Shown piece by piece: positions 35,463 to 46,131 of a stretch of DNA of 64,000 bases. The notes beneath the pieces are model-generated. The model made no database searches and was not told the DNA's origin. It was given only the letters and a program-made list of their open reading frames with translations. How positions within the stretch are numbered: position 1 is the stretch's first letter; every line of letters begins with the position of its first letter. The stretch comes from Aphelenchoides besseyi (taxonomy: Eukaryota > Nematoda > Chromadorea > Rhabditida > Aphelenchoididae), in contig JAMPIQ010000003.1 of assembly GCA_024699855.1 (NCBI GenBank), positions 1,178,001 to 1,242,000 on the forward strand, read 5' to 3'. The translations under genes and the position numbers were made by a program.

Positions 35463-37007
35463 CACTCATCCAAATTAGTATAAATACTCCCTCTGTTTGT
35501 GAAGAAACTTTGCGGGTATTTGTTCGATTCCTCTCAAATTTGGTGTGCATGCTTATTAGACATTACAACGCAATTGCTAAAAATTTGGGACGATTTGGAC
35601 AACTTTAAAAGAAGTTACAGCTAATCAAAGATTTTCGACTTCCAAATTAGTATAAATACCCTTGAGTCTATTGCAGATATTATTGAGTGAGTGCGTAGAG
35701 AACATATATTTAGTATTCGGTAACATTACCGTTACGGTTGATTACTTGGAACACGCGATTTGGCATCGAACGGGCGAGATTCTGCAGAGTTGCTTCAGAA
35801 GTTTTGGTCCATATCGATAAAATTGCTTTCTTGAGGTCTTCAACTGATTGAAATTGACGGTTATTCGCGTATATCCTACGGACCAAATGCGATCAAAGAT
35901 TCTCCATCGGATTTAGGTCTGGCGAACAAGACGGCCATTCCAAAAGGTCGATTTCATGGTTGGAAAGCCATTGTCGCGTTTCCCGGCTCGCATGACAAGA
36001 TGCGTTGTCCTGTTGAAAAGTGAAATTTCGACGACTCCGACGGCGAAAAAACGGTAACAGATTCTCGTTGAGTACGCCAATGTATTCGCGGCTATTCATT
36101 CTTGAAGAAGTGAACGCAATGGCAACTTTCTCGTCAGCGCAAAACGATGCCCAGACCTGAAAAAAAGGGATAAATGAGAATGCAAACTTTTCTTACCATA
36201 ACCGATCCTCCGCCGAAGTTGCGTCTTGAGAATGTTAAGGGCTCTTTTCTGAGATCGTGCCAGTACGAATTCAATCCATCGAGACCATCCAAGTTGAACT
36301 TTTTCTCATCAGAAAAAACTACCTGAAATCGAACGGAGATCAAAGGGAAGAAACCGGTTATTTTACCTGTTCCCAATTGCGTGCCATGTTCTCTCGTGCA
36401 AAGGATAATCGCGCAGTCTTGTGTGTGTCTTTTAAGTTCGGTATCTTAGCCATTCGAGCACGTACAATGTGTGGATTACGGTGAATTGCCAAGCGAACAG
36501 TCTCGTTCGATACATCAAGGTCCAGTTCCCGTCTGATTTTGGCTGCCGAGATGTTTGAATTGGATGCCAATCGTCCGATCCTTCTTTCTTCTCTTGTTGT
36601 CAGCTTCTTTGGAGCACCGGTTCGTTTTCGTTGCCCGTAACCGTTCAATTTGGAAAGGTACATCTGAACTCCACTTTTTGATCGACGAATCTTCTTTGCT
36701 ATCCATGCGTATGAATGGCCATCTTCACGATAGGCATCAATTCGGGCCTTCTCGGCGACTGTAAGGTTTTTTCCACGAGGCATTGAAAAAGAAGGAAGAT
36801 ACAGCACGAGTATTTATACTAATTTGGAAGTCGAAAATCTTAGTTCGAACAAAATCGCCATTTTTTGCCCGATTTACACGCTTGTTTTTTCTTTATTGAT
36901 TGCTTATACCACCAGCTAACTGCACACCAAATTTGAGAGGAATCGAACAAATACCCGCAAAGTTTCTTCACAAACAGAGGGGGTATTTATACTAATTTGG
37001 ATGAGTG
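35463..37007 (-). mobile_element. Tc1/mariner element, copy A
   Basis: 1545 bp flanked by TA duplications (35461-35462, 37008-37009). The inverted repeats begin CACTCATCCAAATTAGTATA and extend about 200 bp, with matching outer (about 90 bp) and inner (about 30 bp, GATTTTCGACTTCC) blocks separated by dissimilar sequence. The inner block repeats the CCAAATTAGTATAAATAC core, giving the IR-DR arrangement of two transposase sites per end. Encloses one transposase gene on the minus strand. Confidence 0.92.
35710..36783 (-). pseudogene. Tc1 transposase (DD34E), copy A, one internal TGA
   Basis: Three exons (36783-36367, 36322-36197, 36156-35710) with two short introns. Residues 1-110 are paired helix-turn-helix DNA-binding domains (AEKARIDAYREDGHSYAWIA). 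Catalytic acids: Asp in FSDEKKF, Asp in QQDNASCH and Glu in PDLNPMEN, with 34 residues between the last two (DD34E). Directly after MENL a TGA (35893-35895) replaces the Trp codon found in relatives, after which the frame runs on for about 60 residues to TAA. All catalytic residues precede the stop. One G-to-A change explains it; otherwise intact. Confidence 0.88.
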
Positions 37008-37300
37008 TAGAGGCAAAACGGTAGCATTGGATCAGGGGGCCGCAAGTTCGATCCCGAGTCGAGTCATACAATTCTTTCGGTTGTTGGACGATAAATATTG
37101 ACATTTGTGATGGCTACAATTAATCTATTTTTAATTCAATCTAATTTCTGGAATTTATTTTTCTATTCGCTCAAAATTTCGTTCAAATTTTATCCAAATG
37201 TCTTCTATTTGAATGTTTCTTAATCGATGCTATTTTTGCGCAATTTCTCTGACGTGTTTTCCGCCTGACAGTTGGACTGCTCACAACAACAACCAGTTTC

Positions 37301-37816
37301 GGGTCTTTTGCTGTAGTCCCCCCCCTCAGTTGCATGTTTTGCTGTAGCCCTACCCCCTCAGGAGTTCTTCTTTTAAGTTAACAACAAGTTTATTTTTCAA
37401 CAATAACAACAATTATATTTAATTTGTATCTATAACGTCCTCGCGCAATCGTATATCGCGTTCCACAGCATCGCCATCATTTTCGTCGTCTTCGTCATCG
37501 CCGATCTCGTGCTCGACGCGCCATTCACATTTGCATCTTGTGTCTTTCGTCTCTCGAACATTTCGGATTCCATTTCATTACGTTGAGTTCGCCCAAGAAT
37601 TCCAAGAACTGCTCATCTGGTTTACTAATCGCTTCGTACACGTTTTTCAACGTCCAATTACGAAGTTGCTCCATTTTGAAAACTAAAATTAAAACAAATA
37701 AAAAATACAACCGGTTAAGATATCTTGACGTTCGTCAAAGTGTTCCCCTTTTGCGAAGGAAGGGGGGAGGGAGGAAAGGGAAGGAAGGGGGGGGGGGGGA
37801 CTACAGCAAAAGACCC
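37301..37816 (-). mobile_element. Merlin-type DNA transposon, non-autonomous remnant
   Basis: 516 bp bounded by 8-bp direct repeats CCAGTTTC (37293-37300 and 37817-37824). Terminal inverted repeats of about 23 bp start GGGTCTTTTGCTGTAGTC and run into C/G homopolymers. A second partial copy of the terminal word (TTTTGCTGTAGCCC) lies near 37336. GGG termini and an 8-bp target duplication match Merlin (IS1016-related) elements, and the internal coding fragment agrees. The right half has long G runs able to form G-quadruplexes. Confidence 0.75.
37525..37674 (-). pseudogene. Merlin transposase, N-terminal fragment
   Basis: About 49 codons starting MEQLRNWTLKNVYEA then a helix (EQFLEFLGELNVM) and a partial zinc motif (CSRDERHKM) of the kind that opens IS1016/Merlin transposases, then TGA. 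The catalytic DDE domain is missing, so the element needs a source of transposase in trans. Confidence 0.5.
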
Positions 37817-37824
37817 CCAGTTTC

Positions 37825-38819
37825 TACCAGTCCGTTTGGTCTGAGTGGCTGACTAGCCAAACGGTTCAGTTTCCTTTAATCGAATGCCATCACTTCAGTT
37901 TGCAATGCAAATTACATACGATATATGATGAGATCAATTGTTATGAATGCAAAGAGTTTGATAGTTTAAGAATGTTCATTGATTACAGGCAAAACGTGAC
38001 TGATCGACGCTAATACCAAATAGCAAAATTAAACGTTAAATAACAACCCCTAATATTTTACTTGCGTTCGTATAACTTGCGTGTCGTGTATATTTCGTTC
38101 GTGGCGCGAAAACACTCAGTTTATGTACTAATCCATATGCTTTCAGTAAGATCTATTGAAAAACGAAGAACGATACGTTTTGCGACGATCATCAAGGATA
38201 GAGGAAGGGTAAGTTTTAGTACTTCCGAGCGCAAAATACTTTTTCCTATTTTAAAATGTAGACAGGCTGAGTTCTACTCCACTGTGAAACATAAATTTGT
38301 GGAGAATAACTCTTGCGGGTTTCGACAGCCAATCGGTTTCTGTCAACCTCAAGAGTTGCATCTTGGAAAACTGTAAGAACTTCTGTTCTCAACAGTCATC
38401 GGTGCTCCGCCCGGTACATCAGAGTTGCGTCGAGCCTCACAAAGGTTCCGCTTCTCAATACGATAGATCCGAGACAAATGGTTTCAGGTTCGATTTGAAC
38501 ATTTATCGTCGGTTACAAGGCGGAGGTAGAAAAAAACTAAACGAGGTCGACCTCGCAATACTAACTCAAATACCGAGACCAATAAAAGTAACCTAACGAA
38601 TGATGAAATTTTGAAAGAACTAATCATAACTGTCCGGTCCTGAGATCTTGTATTGATTGTTTTATTGTCTAACTCTTGGCATTGGGATTATCCCGCTCGG
38701 GCCGCGGGACAGTCAGTTGTTGTTGCCTGAGCGCATAGTCTTGATATTAGCCTAGTTGCCTTATTGTATTAATTCCGCACCGCTAATAAACATTGTTCTG
38801 TTATCCTTGTGCAACGTAA
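37825..38819. other. No supportable gene
   Basis: About 1 kb with degenerate open frames. A short tRNA-like or palindromic stretch near 37830-37880 (GTTTGG...CCAAAC) and GC-rich words near 38700 are the only structures seen. Confidence 0.3.
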
Positions 38820-38883
38820 GACCGAACAATAACCAACGAAAACTAATCGACGAAATCTCAAATGAACTTGAAACCAACAGTTT

Positions 38884-39102
38884 TGTACGGATCTCTAGAT
38901 CCGTAAGAACTTTGTTAAGAGGAGGCCCCGCCTACTCGAAGGGAAGCTTTCGAGTGGTCGGGTCCCGATCACTCCCATAATTCCGCTTCCCGCAACGAGT
39001 CGGATTTCCTTCCCGCTCTAATTGTTGTTAACTAGTAGCTACAATAAACCGCATAATTGGATCGTTCGGTTTAATTTTAAGTAAAGAACTCAAAGCTTTA
39101 CA
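38884..39102 (+). repeat. BEL 5' LTR
   Basis: 219 bp, TGTACGG...TTTACA. Contains an AATAAA (39042 region) and a run of G/C-rich palindromic words near 38925-38955. Same sequence as 43809-44027. Confidence 0.92.
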
Positions 39103-39384
39103 TTTGGGGGCTCGGCCTACGTACGAAACCAGGTCTGTGGAGGAGGGAAGCTAAACGCTTCAAAAAGAATACGTTGGAACTCTTTGGTCGTTGGAATTGG
39201 GATCTCGCGGGAGGCAACGCGTGTGGTGTGAATTACGCAGTTGGATTGGTGCACGTTTGAACCTCGCGATTGGTGGACCGAGTTGATTGGAACTCATCGA
39301 ATCACAATCTTGTGGTCAACTGGCAGTGCTCAGCGTACAGCGTTGGATGGTGAGCAGTGGGTTACGGTGGATCAGTGGTGAATC

Positions 39385-39646
39385 AGCACTTCGGGCACAA
39401 GATTTACTGCCGGGCAAGGCAACTTGGCCGAGTATGAACCGACCAGTTGTCGTATTGGATTTCGCTGGAATTAGCATTTGGGCATGAGATTTATCGCCGC
39501 CGATAGCAGTTTGGCCGCGCACGAACTGATCAGTTGTCTCGCTGGACTTTGCTGGAATTAGCATTTGTGCACAAGATTTATTGTCGTGGAAGGCAACTTG
39601 GCAGAGTAAGAGCTGATTAGTGGCCGCGTTGGAGCTCGGTGGAACC
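39385..39646 (+). repeat. Three imperfect 87-88 bp tandem repeats in the BEL leader
   Basis: Units start at about 39385, 39473 and 39560, each beginning AGCA(C/T)TT and running through a (C/G)GCAA/CTTGG(C/A)(C/A)GAG-like middle to GCTGGAATT. They differ by numerous substitutions. The unit length is a multiple of three in two of the units. They lie in the untranslated leader before gag. Confidence 0.7.
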
Positions 39647-39898
39647 AGAAATTGGCACAAAGTCGTAAATCTCGTACGGTGGATCGAGGATTAATTAGTC
39701 AGTTTCAAATTGCTTTATTCCCTTTTGACCCAAAATTGCATCTTGAAAGAATTGTAAACTGTGAGGGAGTTGGCGACTACAGCGAAAAGCTGAAATTTAT
39801 TCAAAAGAAATTTCTCAAACTAATTAACGAAAAAACAGTTCGTTAATTTTTGTGTGAATTAACAGCTTGTCTTGCTAACAATTAACTGGAAAACGAAG

Positions 39899-42800
39899 AT
39901 GGTCGAGGAAAAGGCCTCAGGAAACATTCGCAAAGCGTTAGGGCTCGCAATGACTCTCTTAGGGTAGCAATTGGCCGCGGCAAAAGCGGAAGTACCGTTC
40001 ACGCCGGTGACAAACGAGACAAAAGAACAGAACCGTGCGCGGGCGAGAACTAGGCAAAACAAGTTGAAAGCGCAGGGTAACAAGCTGCAAACTACAACTC
40101 AACGTTGCAACGATTACATCAAGGCGTGGAATGAGGTGATTGGCGAGCTGGAGGACGAAGAGAGAGAGAAAGAGGTGGCTCTTTATACCAAATGGGAAGA
40201 CGAGAAAAACATGACGGCTAACGTGATGGACGCCGAGGCAACGCTAGAAGACCTTCGTATGAAAATTGACGATGCGCAAGTTAGTATAGATACTTTCACG
40301 GCACAAATCGAGGCGGCGACGCAAAGAGGCGTGGGCGCAGGGCCAGTGCGACCGACAATTAAGTTGCCGCAACTGGAACCCGTTCGTTTCAACGGAAATC
40401 CGGCCGACTATCCAGCATTTATTGAAAATTTTAATTCAACAGTTAATGCGTCGGATTTGGATGACATCCAAAAGTTATCCTATTTGTTTTCGTTCCTCGA
40501 TTTAGAGGCGAAGGCGGTAGTCCAAGGATACGATCTAGTGGCGACGAATTATCCGATCGTCAAGGACGTGTTAGCAACGAAATTTGGAGGGGCGGAGAAA
40601 GTGGCGCAGAAGCTTTTGTTGCAGTTGCATGAGATGGAGCCACCCGCAAATAAAATTGCTGAGTTGAAAAAATTTTCATCGGATATCGACAGAATTCGAA
40701 GGCAAATGGAGCGACAGTCCAACCCCGTGTCGGACTTGGAATTAGTCTTCATAATTGAAAGCAAGTTAAAGCATTGCCGGAAGTATTTGGAGAAATTGAT
40801 TGAAGCGAAAAGAGTAGATGCCGCGTGGACAGCGGAAAAGGCATGCCGAGTGTTAGATGCGTTGATCCTCAGTCAAGCGGAGGTGGAGGAGCGAGTAGGG
40901 CTAAGAGCCAATCGAGAAGAACAGAAATCGAAGAAAAGGGTTTTAGCGAATATTCCAAAAAACCAAAAGAACAAAGCGCAAGAGACAAAAAACGGGAGCG
41001 CGAACGCGGAGAAGTTGAACTGGCCATGCCCTTTTTGTGAATTGACAAATCATGTGGCAAAAGATTGTGCCAAATACAAAACGGCGGAAGAACGCAAAGA
41101 GCGTCTTAAAGTAACTAAACGTTGCTACAAATGCATGAAACTCATGCACTTTCCGCGCTACTGTCGGATCAAATGCGCAGAATGCAAAGGAGCTCACAAT
41201 GAGAGTATTTGCTTCAAAAGATATCCGAGAGTCAGTCAACAAGATGACGGTCAAAAGACCAAAACAAACGTGGTGATGCAACCCGAAAAAACGGACCAGG
41301 AAATTAAGGAACAGCATGTGTTCCTCAACCGACAACGATCAACATTACTACCCACAGCGGAAGTAACAGTTAGAAATCCGGAAAACAATTGGACGGAAGA
41401 GATTGTGGTCCTGATGGACTCTGCATCGAAGTCAACCTTCGTGACGGACTCCGTCGCCGAGGCGATGCAATTGCAGTCCTTAAAAACGGAAGAACTGGTG
41501 ACGGAGGTGTTTGGTCAAGATCAATTAAAGAAAATGACCGCCAATCACGTCCAGTTGGATGTGAAATTGAAAAATGGCTAGTGGAAGACGCTAAAAGCGT
41601 TGGCGGTACCAAAAATTGTCGGGCCGCTGAAAAGAGTCGTGAAAGTGAATGGTCAACTCGTAGAGAAAAAGGCACAGCCAGCAATGCTGATTGGCATGGA
41701 CAATCTGATGGAGCTATGGGATGTTCCTCGAAGGCAACGGTCGGGATATCTTGAATTAAAAACCAAACTCGGAAACGTTTTAATTCTAGACGAGAGAGAT
41801 CGTAGTCATTCGGTGACAGCAGCACTGGTGGTGCGGGAGTTACAACACGAAGCACCGGGAGATCGGGAGGATCAGGAAATGTTTTGGGCCTTGGAAACAA
41901 TCGGTCTGAGTAACGAGCGACAGAAAACTTTGGATGACGAGGTCGAGGAGAAATTTCTTGAGTCTCTGAAATTCGAAAACGGTCGTTACGTGTGCGAATG
42001 GTTATGGAATGGTATGCAATCAAAACTGCCAACAAACGTGGGCATCGCATACCATCGACTCGTTTCATTGTTCAACTCATTGAATCGAAAACCGGAGTTA
42101 AAGCGGCTTTACAAGAGCGAATTTGAAAGACACATCGAGTCGGGAATCATCGAGAAGGTTTCGAGTAAAGAGGCAGAAGGTGTGGTATGTTATATACCGC
42201 ACCAGGTCGTACTAACACCATCAAAAACAACCACAAAGGTGAGAATCGTATTCGATGCTTCGGCAAAATTGAAGGAGAATTTGAGTCTGAATGACGTGAT
42301 GTTCGAAGGGCCACTTTTACTCCCTCAATTGGTCGGGTTGTTGATGAGATTTCGACTCGGAAAATTCGCGGTAGTCGGAGATCTGGAAAAAGCTTTCCAT
42401 CAAATTGAACTCCGTGCGGATCAACGGGACGCGGTGAGATTGTTACTACCCAAAGATTGGGATTCACCGGTTAATCATCATAACATACAAGTTTATAGGT
42501 TTACGAGAGTCGTATTCGGGGTAACTTGTAGTCCAGCAATCCTGGCAATGGTTATAAAGCAATTATTGAAGGAAGCACCCGAAGGCGAAGAAATTTATCG
42601 CGACTTGTATGTGCACAATCTAATCACAACTTCGGACAGTGAAGAAGCGCTCAAAAGGAAGATCCAAGAAGCGAAAAGCGTATTCAAGAAAGGCGGATTC
42701 AATTTGCGAGAAATTTTTAGTAACAATCCCAAAATTGTTCAGGAGGTATCAGAGATCAAAGAAGAAAAAGCAGTCGAAAGAGTCTTAGGCTTGAGATGGA

Positions 42801-43687
42801 ACTTCAAGAATGATTCTTTGTCAATACCAATTCCAAAAGCCAAACCCGAAACATAGTGGAGCAAACGAAAAGCGCTTTCGCATGTACAATCGATCTATGA
42901 TCCATTGGGCTTAATCGCTCCAGCGATCATGCCGTTTAAATTGTTCATTCAAGAACTTTGGGTCAAGAATTTCGGCTGGGATGATCCGTGGCCGGAAATA
43001 AAAGAGAGGGAATGGATCTGTTTGTTAAAATCTTGGGAACAAGCAGAAGAGATGGTCACATTCCCGAGGAAAACTGTGGAAAAGGAAAAGGTCGGCATTT
43101 TAAACATTTTCGTCGACGCAAGTAAGCGAGCATATGGTTGTTCGGCTTACCTCACAGTGGAGGCCAACAGCAAATTAATTTTTGCAAAATCGCGGTTGGC
43201 GCCTATCGACAAACCCAAAGAGAGGAAACAAGCAATCGAAATCGGGGAAAAGGAGGAAATCTCGATCCCTAGACTTGAACTCGTCGCATTGGTCTGCGGG
43301 GTCCGGATAGCCAAATTCCTCGAAAAGGAATTGAGAGAGTTTCGGAAAACTATCATTTGGTCGGACAGTCAAGCAGCATTGCAACAAATACAAGGCGAAG
43401 CATCAAAATCAGTTTTTGTGCGGAATCGAGTAAGAGAAATCGTCGAAACTCGGGGAGAAATAGAACTAAGATTTGTGAGAACGGCGGATAATCCGGCCGA
43501 TTTGATCACTCGCGGAAAAACGGTGAAGCAACTCATGGAATCAGAATTCTGGTGGGAGGGTCCTTCCTTCCTAAAAACAAATGAAAATCGTTGGCCGAAA
43601 GAATTAGTAATTTGGCCAAGGGCGGTGGTACGTACACGCAGCTTGCACGACACGCCGGATGTATCTCCAAGCAAAACGGCCGCTTGA
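39899..43687 (+). pseudogene. BEL gag-pol, one frame with three TAG codons, no integrase
   Basis: From ATG 39899 a single frame runs to TGA 43685-43687, broken only by TAG at 39965-39967, 41579-41581 and 42854-42856. Gag has three zinc knuckles (CPFCELTNHVAKDC, CYKCMKLMHFPRYC, CAECKGAHNESIC). The protease site is LMDSASKSTF. The reverse transcriptase keeps KFAVVGDLEKAFHQI but its catalytic box reads YVHNLI where BEL elements have an Asp at the third place, so polymerase activity should be lost. RNase H follows (FVDASKRAYG, WSDSQAAL, NPADLITRG). After the region that normally precedes integrase the frame ends, so integrase has been deleted. Confidence 0.85.
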
Positions 43688-43808
43688 TCCGCGATCTCTT
43701 TCAAGAGTACCGCGTTTAACCTACTAACAAAACAGTGTGCCCATAACAATCAAATTTTAGTAAAATTTTTTTTCTTAACCAAAATGGGAGCCAACTGTCT
43801 CGCGGGAC

Positions 43809-44027
43809 TGTACGGATCTCTAGATCCGTAAGAACTTTGTTAAGAGGAGGCCCCGCCTACTCGAAGGGAAGCTTTCGAGTGGTCGGGTCCCGATCACTCC
43901 CATAATTCCGCTTCCCGCAACGAGTCGGATTTCCTTCCCGCTCTAATTGTTGTTAACTAGTAGCTACAATAAACCGCATAATTGGATCGTTCGGTTTAAT
44001 TTTAAGTAAAGAACTCAAAGCTTTACA
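43809..44027 (+). repeat. BEL 3' LTR
   Basis: 219 bp, same as the 5' LTR. A purine-rich segment (AAAATGGGAGCC) lies 20-30 bp upstream as a possible polypurine tract. GTTT follows the LTR, matching the four bases before the 5' LTR. Confidence 0.92.
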
Positions 44028-44450
44028 GTTTGGGCCAAACAGAAACCGAACAAACAAATCAAAATACAAACACTGAGTTGTTGATGGAAATTAATGAAGT
44101 AAATCTAACAACATTTTATTTTCAAATATCACTACACAAAACCACACACACACAATACCCGGAAGCCGCGGTAGCGGCGAGCAGCCTCTGGTCACACTTA
44201 AGCCGGATTCCGAGTCGGTGGTTACGTTCGTCGACTCGATAAACGAAAATCAACTCGTGATTTATTCGTCGGAAGAATGGTACGTTTGAATTGGTTGGAT
44301 CACTGAATAAAATCGCGTCTTTCAGGAACCAACAAGCAATCGACGAGACCGAATTTTTGGCTTACGCTCGAGAATTCTGTGTGCTCTCGGAAGTAAAAAA
44401 ATTTTTTCCAGTTTTTGGTTTTAGGCCCCGGAAGAAGATCGAACGACATA

Positions 44451-46031
44451 CACTGCGCCTCAAAAGTTTGCGACCGGTATGATTTTTGGCGGTTTTGTGA
44501 TAGAATGAATTCGGATACGGGTAAATAGCATGTTATTTGAAAGAGCGGACGAAATGGTGATATTATTAGCCGAAAACTGCTTCATCTTTCATCAACTAGC
44601 TAAGAAAATCGATCATGTTGAAATTTTGTTTGACTCAAAAGTATGCGACCATTTCAAATCGAGCGGCATATTTTGTTTTTGATATTATTACGCAATTTTT
44701 TCTACAATGCCGAGTGCTTCACTTATTTCCGCTTCCGAGGAGACTCAAACTGACGCGTATCAAAGAGCTGGCAAGTCGTATGGATGGATCGCAAAGGAAC
44801 TTGGGCGCTCAAAATCGGCGGTTGTTGAATACTCGACGGGTTATCGAAATCACCGTTCGAAGAAGTCCACTGGCCGTCCCAGATTACTCTCTCAACAATT
44901 GGAACGTTGAATCTGGCGAAGGACCTTCAACACCATGTCCTCTATCGCCGAAATCAAAGCTGAACTGGGACTCGAGGTTTCGAAAGAGACAATCCGTCGC
45001 TCAATTCATCGAAACAACAATCTTGTTCAAGTGAAATTGGCCAAGGCACCCAGACTGAAAGATTCCCACAAATCAGCGCGTTTGGAATTTGCCAAGAACA
45101 ACATGGTTCGAGACTGGTCAAAGGTAAGCGCGACGATTTCCTGCGGAGTTAAAATTGCGATTTTGGGTGGTGTTCTCTGATGAGAAGAAATTCTCGTTAG
45201 ATGGATTCGATTCTTACTGGCACGATTTGCGAAAAGCCCAAATTCAATTCTCCGATGAAGTTTCGGCGGTGGGTCGATTATGGTAACTCTAAAAGACTTC
45301 TTTACAACCATCAAGAATTTTTAGGTTTGGGCGTCGTTTTCAGCGGCTGGCACCGTTGCAATAGTGTTTGTATCGTCGAAGATGAACAGCAGCGATTACA
45401 TGCAAGTTCTTGACGAACATGTTCGACCATACTTCGTTCGCCATCGACGTCAAAATCACGTCCTTTAACAAGACAACGCATCAATCCACGTCAGTCGCAA
45501 AACACGTCAATGGCTTTCGACGAACGGTATTGAAATGCTCGATTGGCCTGCATGTTCGCCGGACTTAAATCCGATGGAAAATTTGTGGAGCTATCTTGTG
45601 AAACAAATCTACGCCAACAACCGACAATTTCAATCAGTTTTGGAACTCAAAACTGCAATCGAAGCCGCTTGGAAACGAGTTCCACGATCGACGCTACAGA
45701 ATTTGGTCAATTCGATGCCGACACGCGTCTTTGAAGTCATTAAAGGAAGCGGTAATTCAACTAGTTATTAGGGTGAACTTTTTGTAAACTTTCTTTAACG
45801 CCATAAAAATTTACAATCATCCATACAAATCGGTCGCATACTTTTGAGTCAAACAAAATTTCAAAATGATCGATTTTCTCAGCTAGTTGATGAAAGATGA
45901 AGCAGTTTTCGGCTAATAATATCACCATTTCGTCCGCTCTTTCAAATAACATGCTATTTACCCGTATCCGAATTCATTCTATCACAAAACCGCCAAAAAT
46001 CATACCGGTCGCAAACTTTTGAGGCGCAGTG
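44451..46031 (+). mobile_element. Tc1/mariner element, copy B
   Basis: 1581 bp flanked by TA (44449-44450 and 46032-46033), with inverted repeats of about 215 bp beginning CACTGCGCCTCAAAAGTTTG. It is a different subfamily from copy A, as the terminal repeats are unrelated, but the transposases are clearly similar. Inserted in an exon or intron edge of the split host gene. Confidence 0.92.
44707..45771 (+). pseudogene. Tc1 transposase, copy B, multiply disabled
   Basis: Starts at ATG 44707 with a helix-turn-helix region (DAYQRAGKSYGWIAKEL). An in-frame TGA occurs near 44908. An intron starts at 45124 with GTAAGC, but its acceptor AG is changed (GGGTG|GTG). A TAA replaces the first Gln of the QQDNAS motif near 45467. 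The last part is intact (PDLNPMENLWSYLVKQIYAN) to TAG at 45769. Not functional. Confidence 0.85.
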
Positions 46032-46131
46032 TAGTGGCCGCGATTTGGTTTGGGATTGTTTTAATCAAAAGTCTAATCGAGATTAAGGAGTCCAAAATCA
46101 TTCCCATGAACTTGAAAGAGGATTCGTGATC

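Larger units (their letters stand above)
38884..44027 (+). mobile_element. BEL/Pao LTR retrotransposon, internally deleted
   Basis: 5144 bp with 219-bp LTRs that I find identical by eye, beginning TG and ending CA, flanked by the 4-bp duplication GTTT. A primer-binding-type segment (TTTGGGGGCTCGG) follows the 5' LTR. Gag, protease, reverse transcriptase and RNase H are recognisable, but integrase is absent, so the element is shorter than autonomous BEL/Pao elements. Identical LTRs mean recent insertion, yet the coding region is defective, so enzymes were supplied by another copy. Confidence 0.9.
38820..46128 (+). pseudogene. Unrecognised host gene split by a BEL retrotransposon and a Tc1 element
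   Basis: Host exon sequence reads up to 38883 (RKLIDEISNELETNS) and, if the BEL element and one copy of its GTTT duplication are removed, continues in the same frame at 44028 (GQTETEQTNQNTNTELL). Further exons follow with good splice sites: PLVTLKPDSESVVTF (about 44193-44278) and NQQAIDETEFLAYAREFC (44327-44393). Copy B of Tc1 then interrupts the gene at 44451-46031; beyond it a hydrophobic segment (WFGIVLIK) and a short charged tail end in TGA near 46128. The product looks like a single-pass membrane protein. Family unknown; the upstream start is not identified. Confidence 0.45.

Noticed and set aside
35430..37075. tRNA-like B box (AAGTTCGATCCC) split by the Tc1 copy A insertion
   Set aside because: Even after removing the element, the stems do not close, so it is not a supportable tRNA gene.
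41370..42068. Long minus-strand open frame inside BEL pol
   Set aside because: Antisense of the protease/reverse transcriptase frame.
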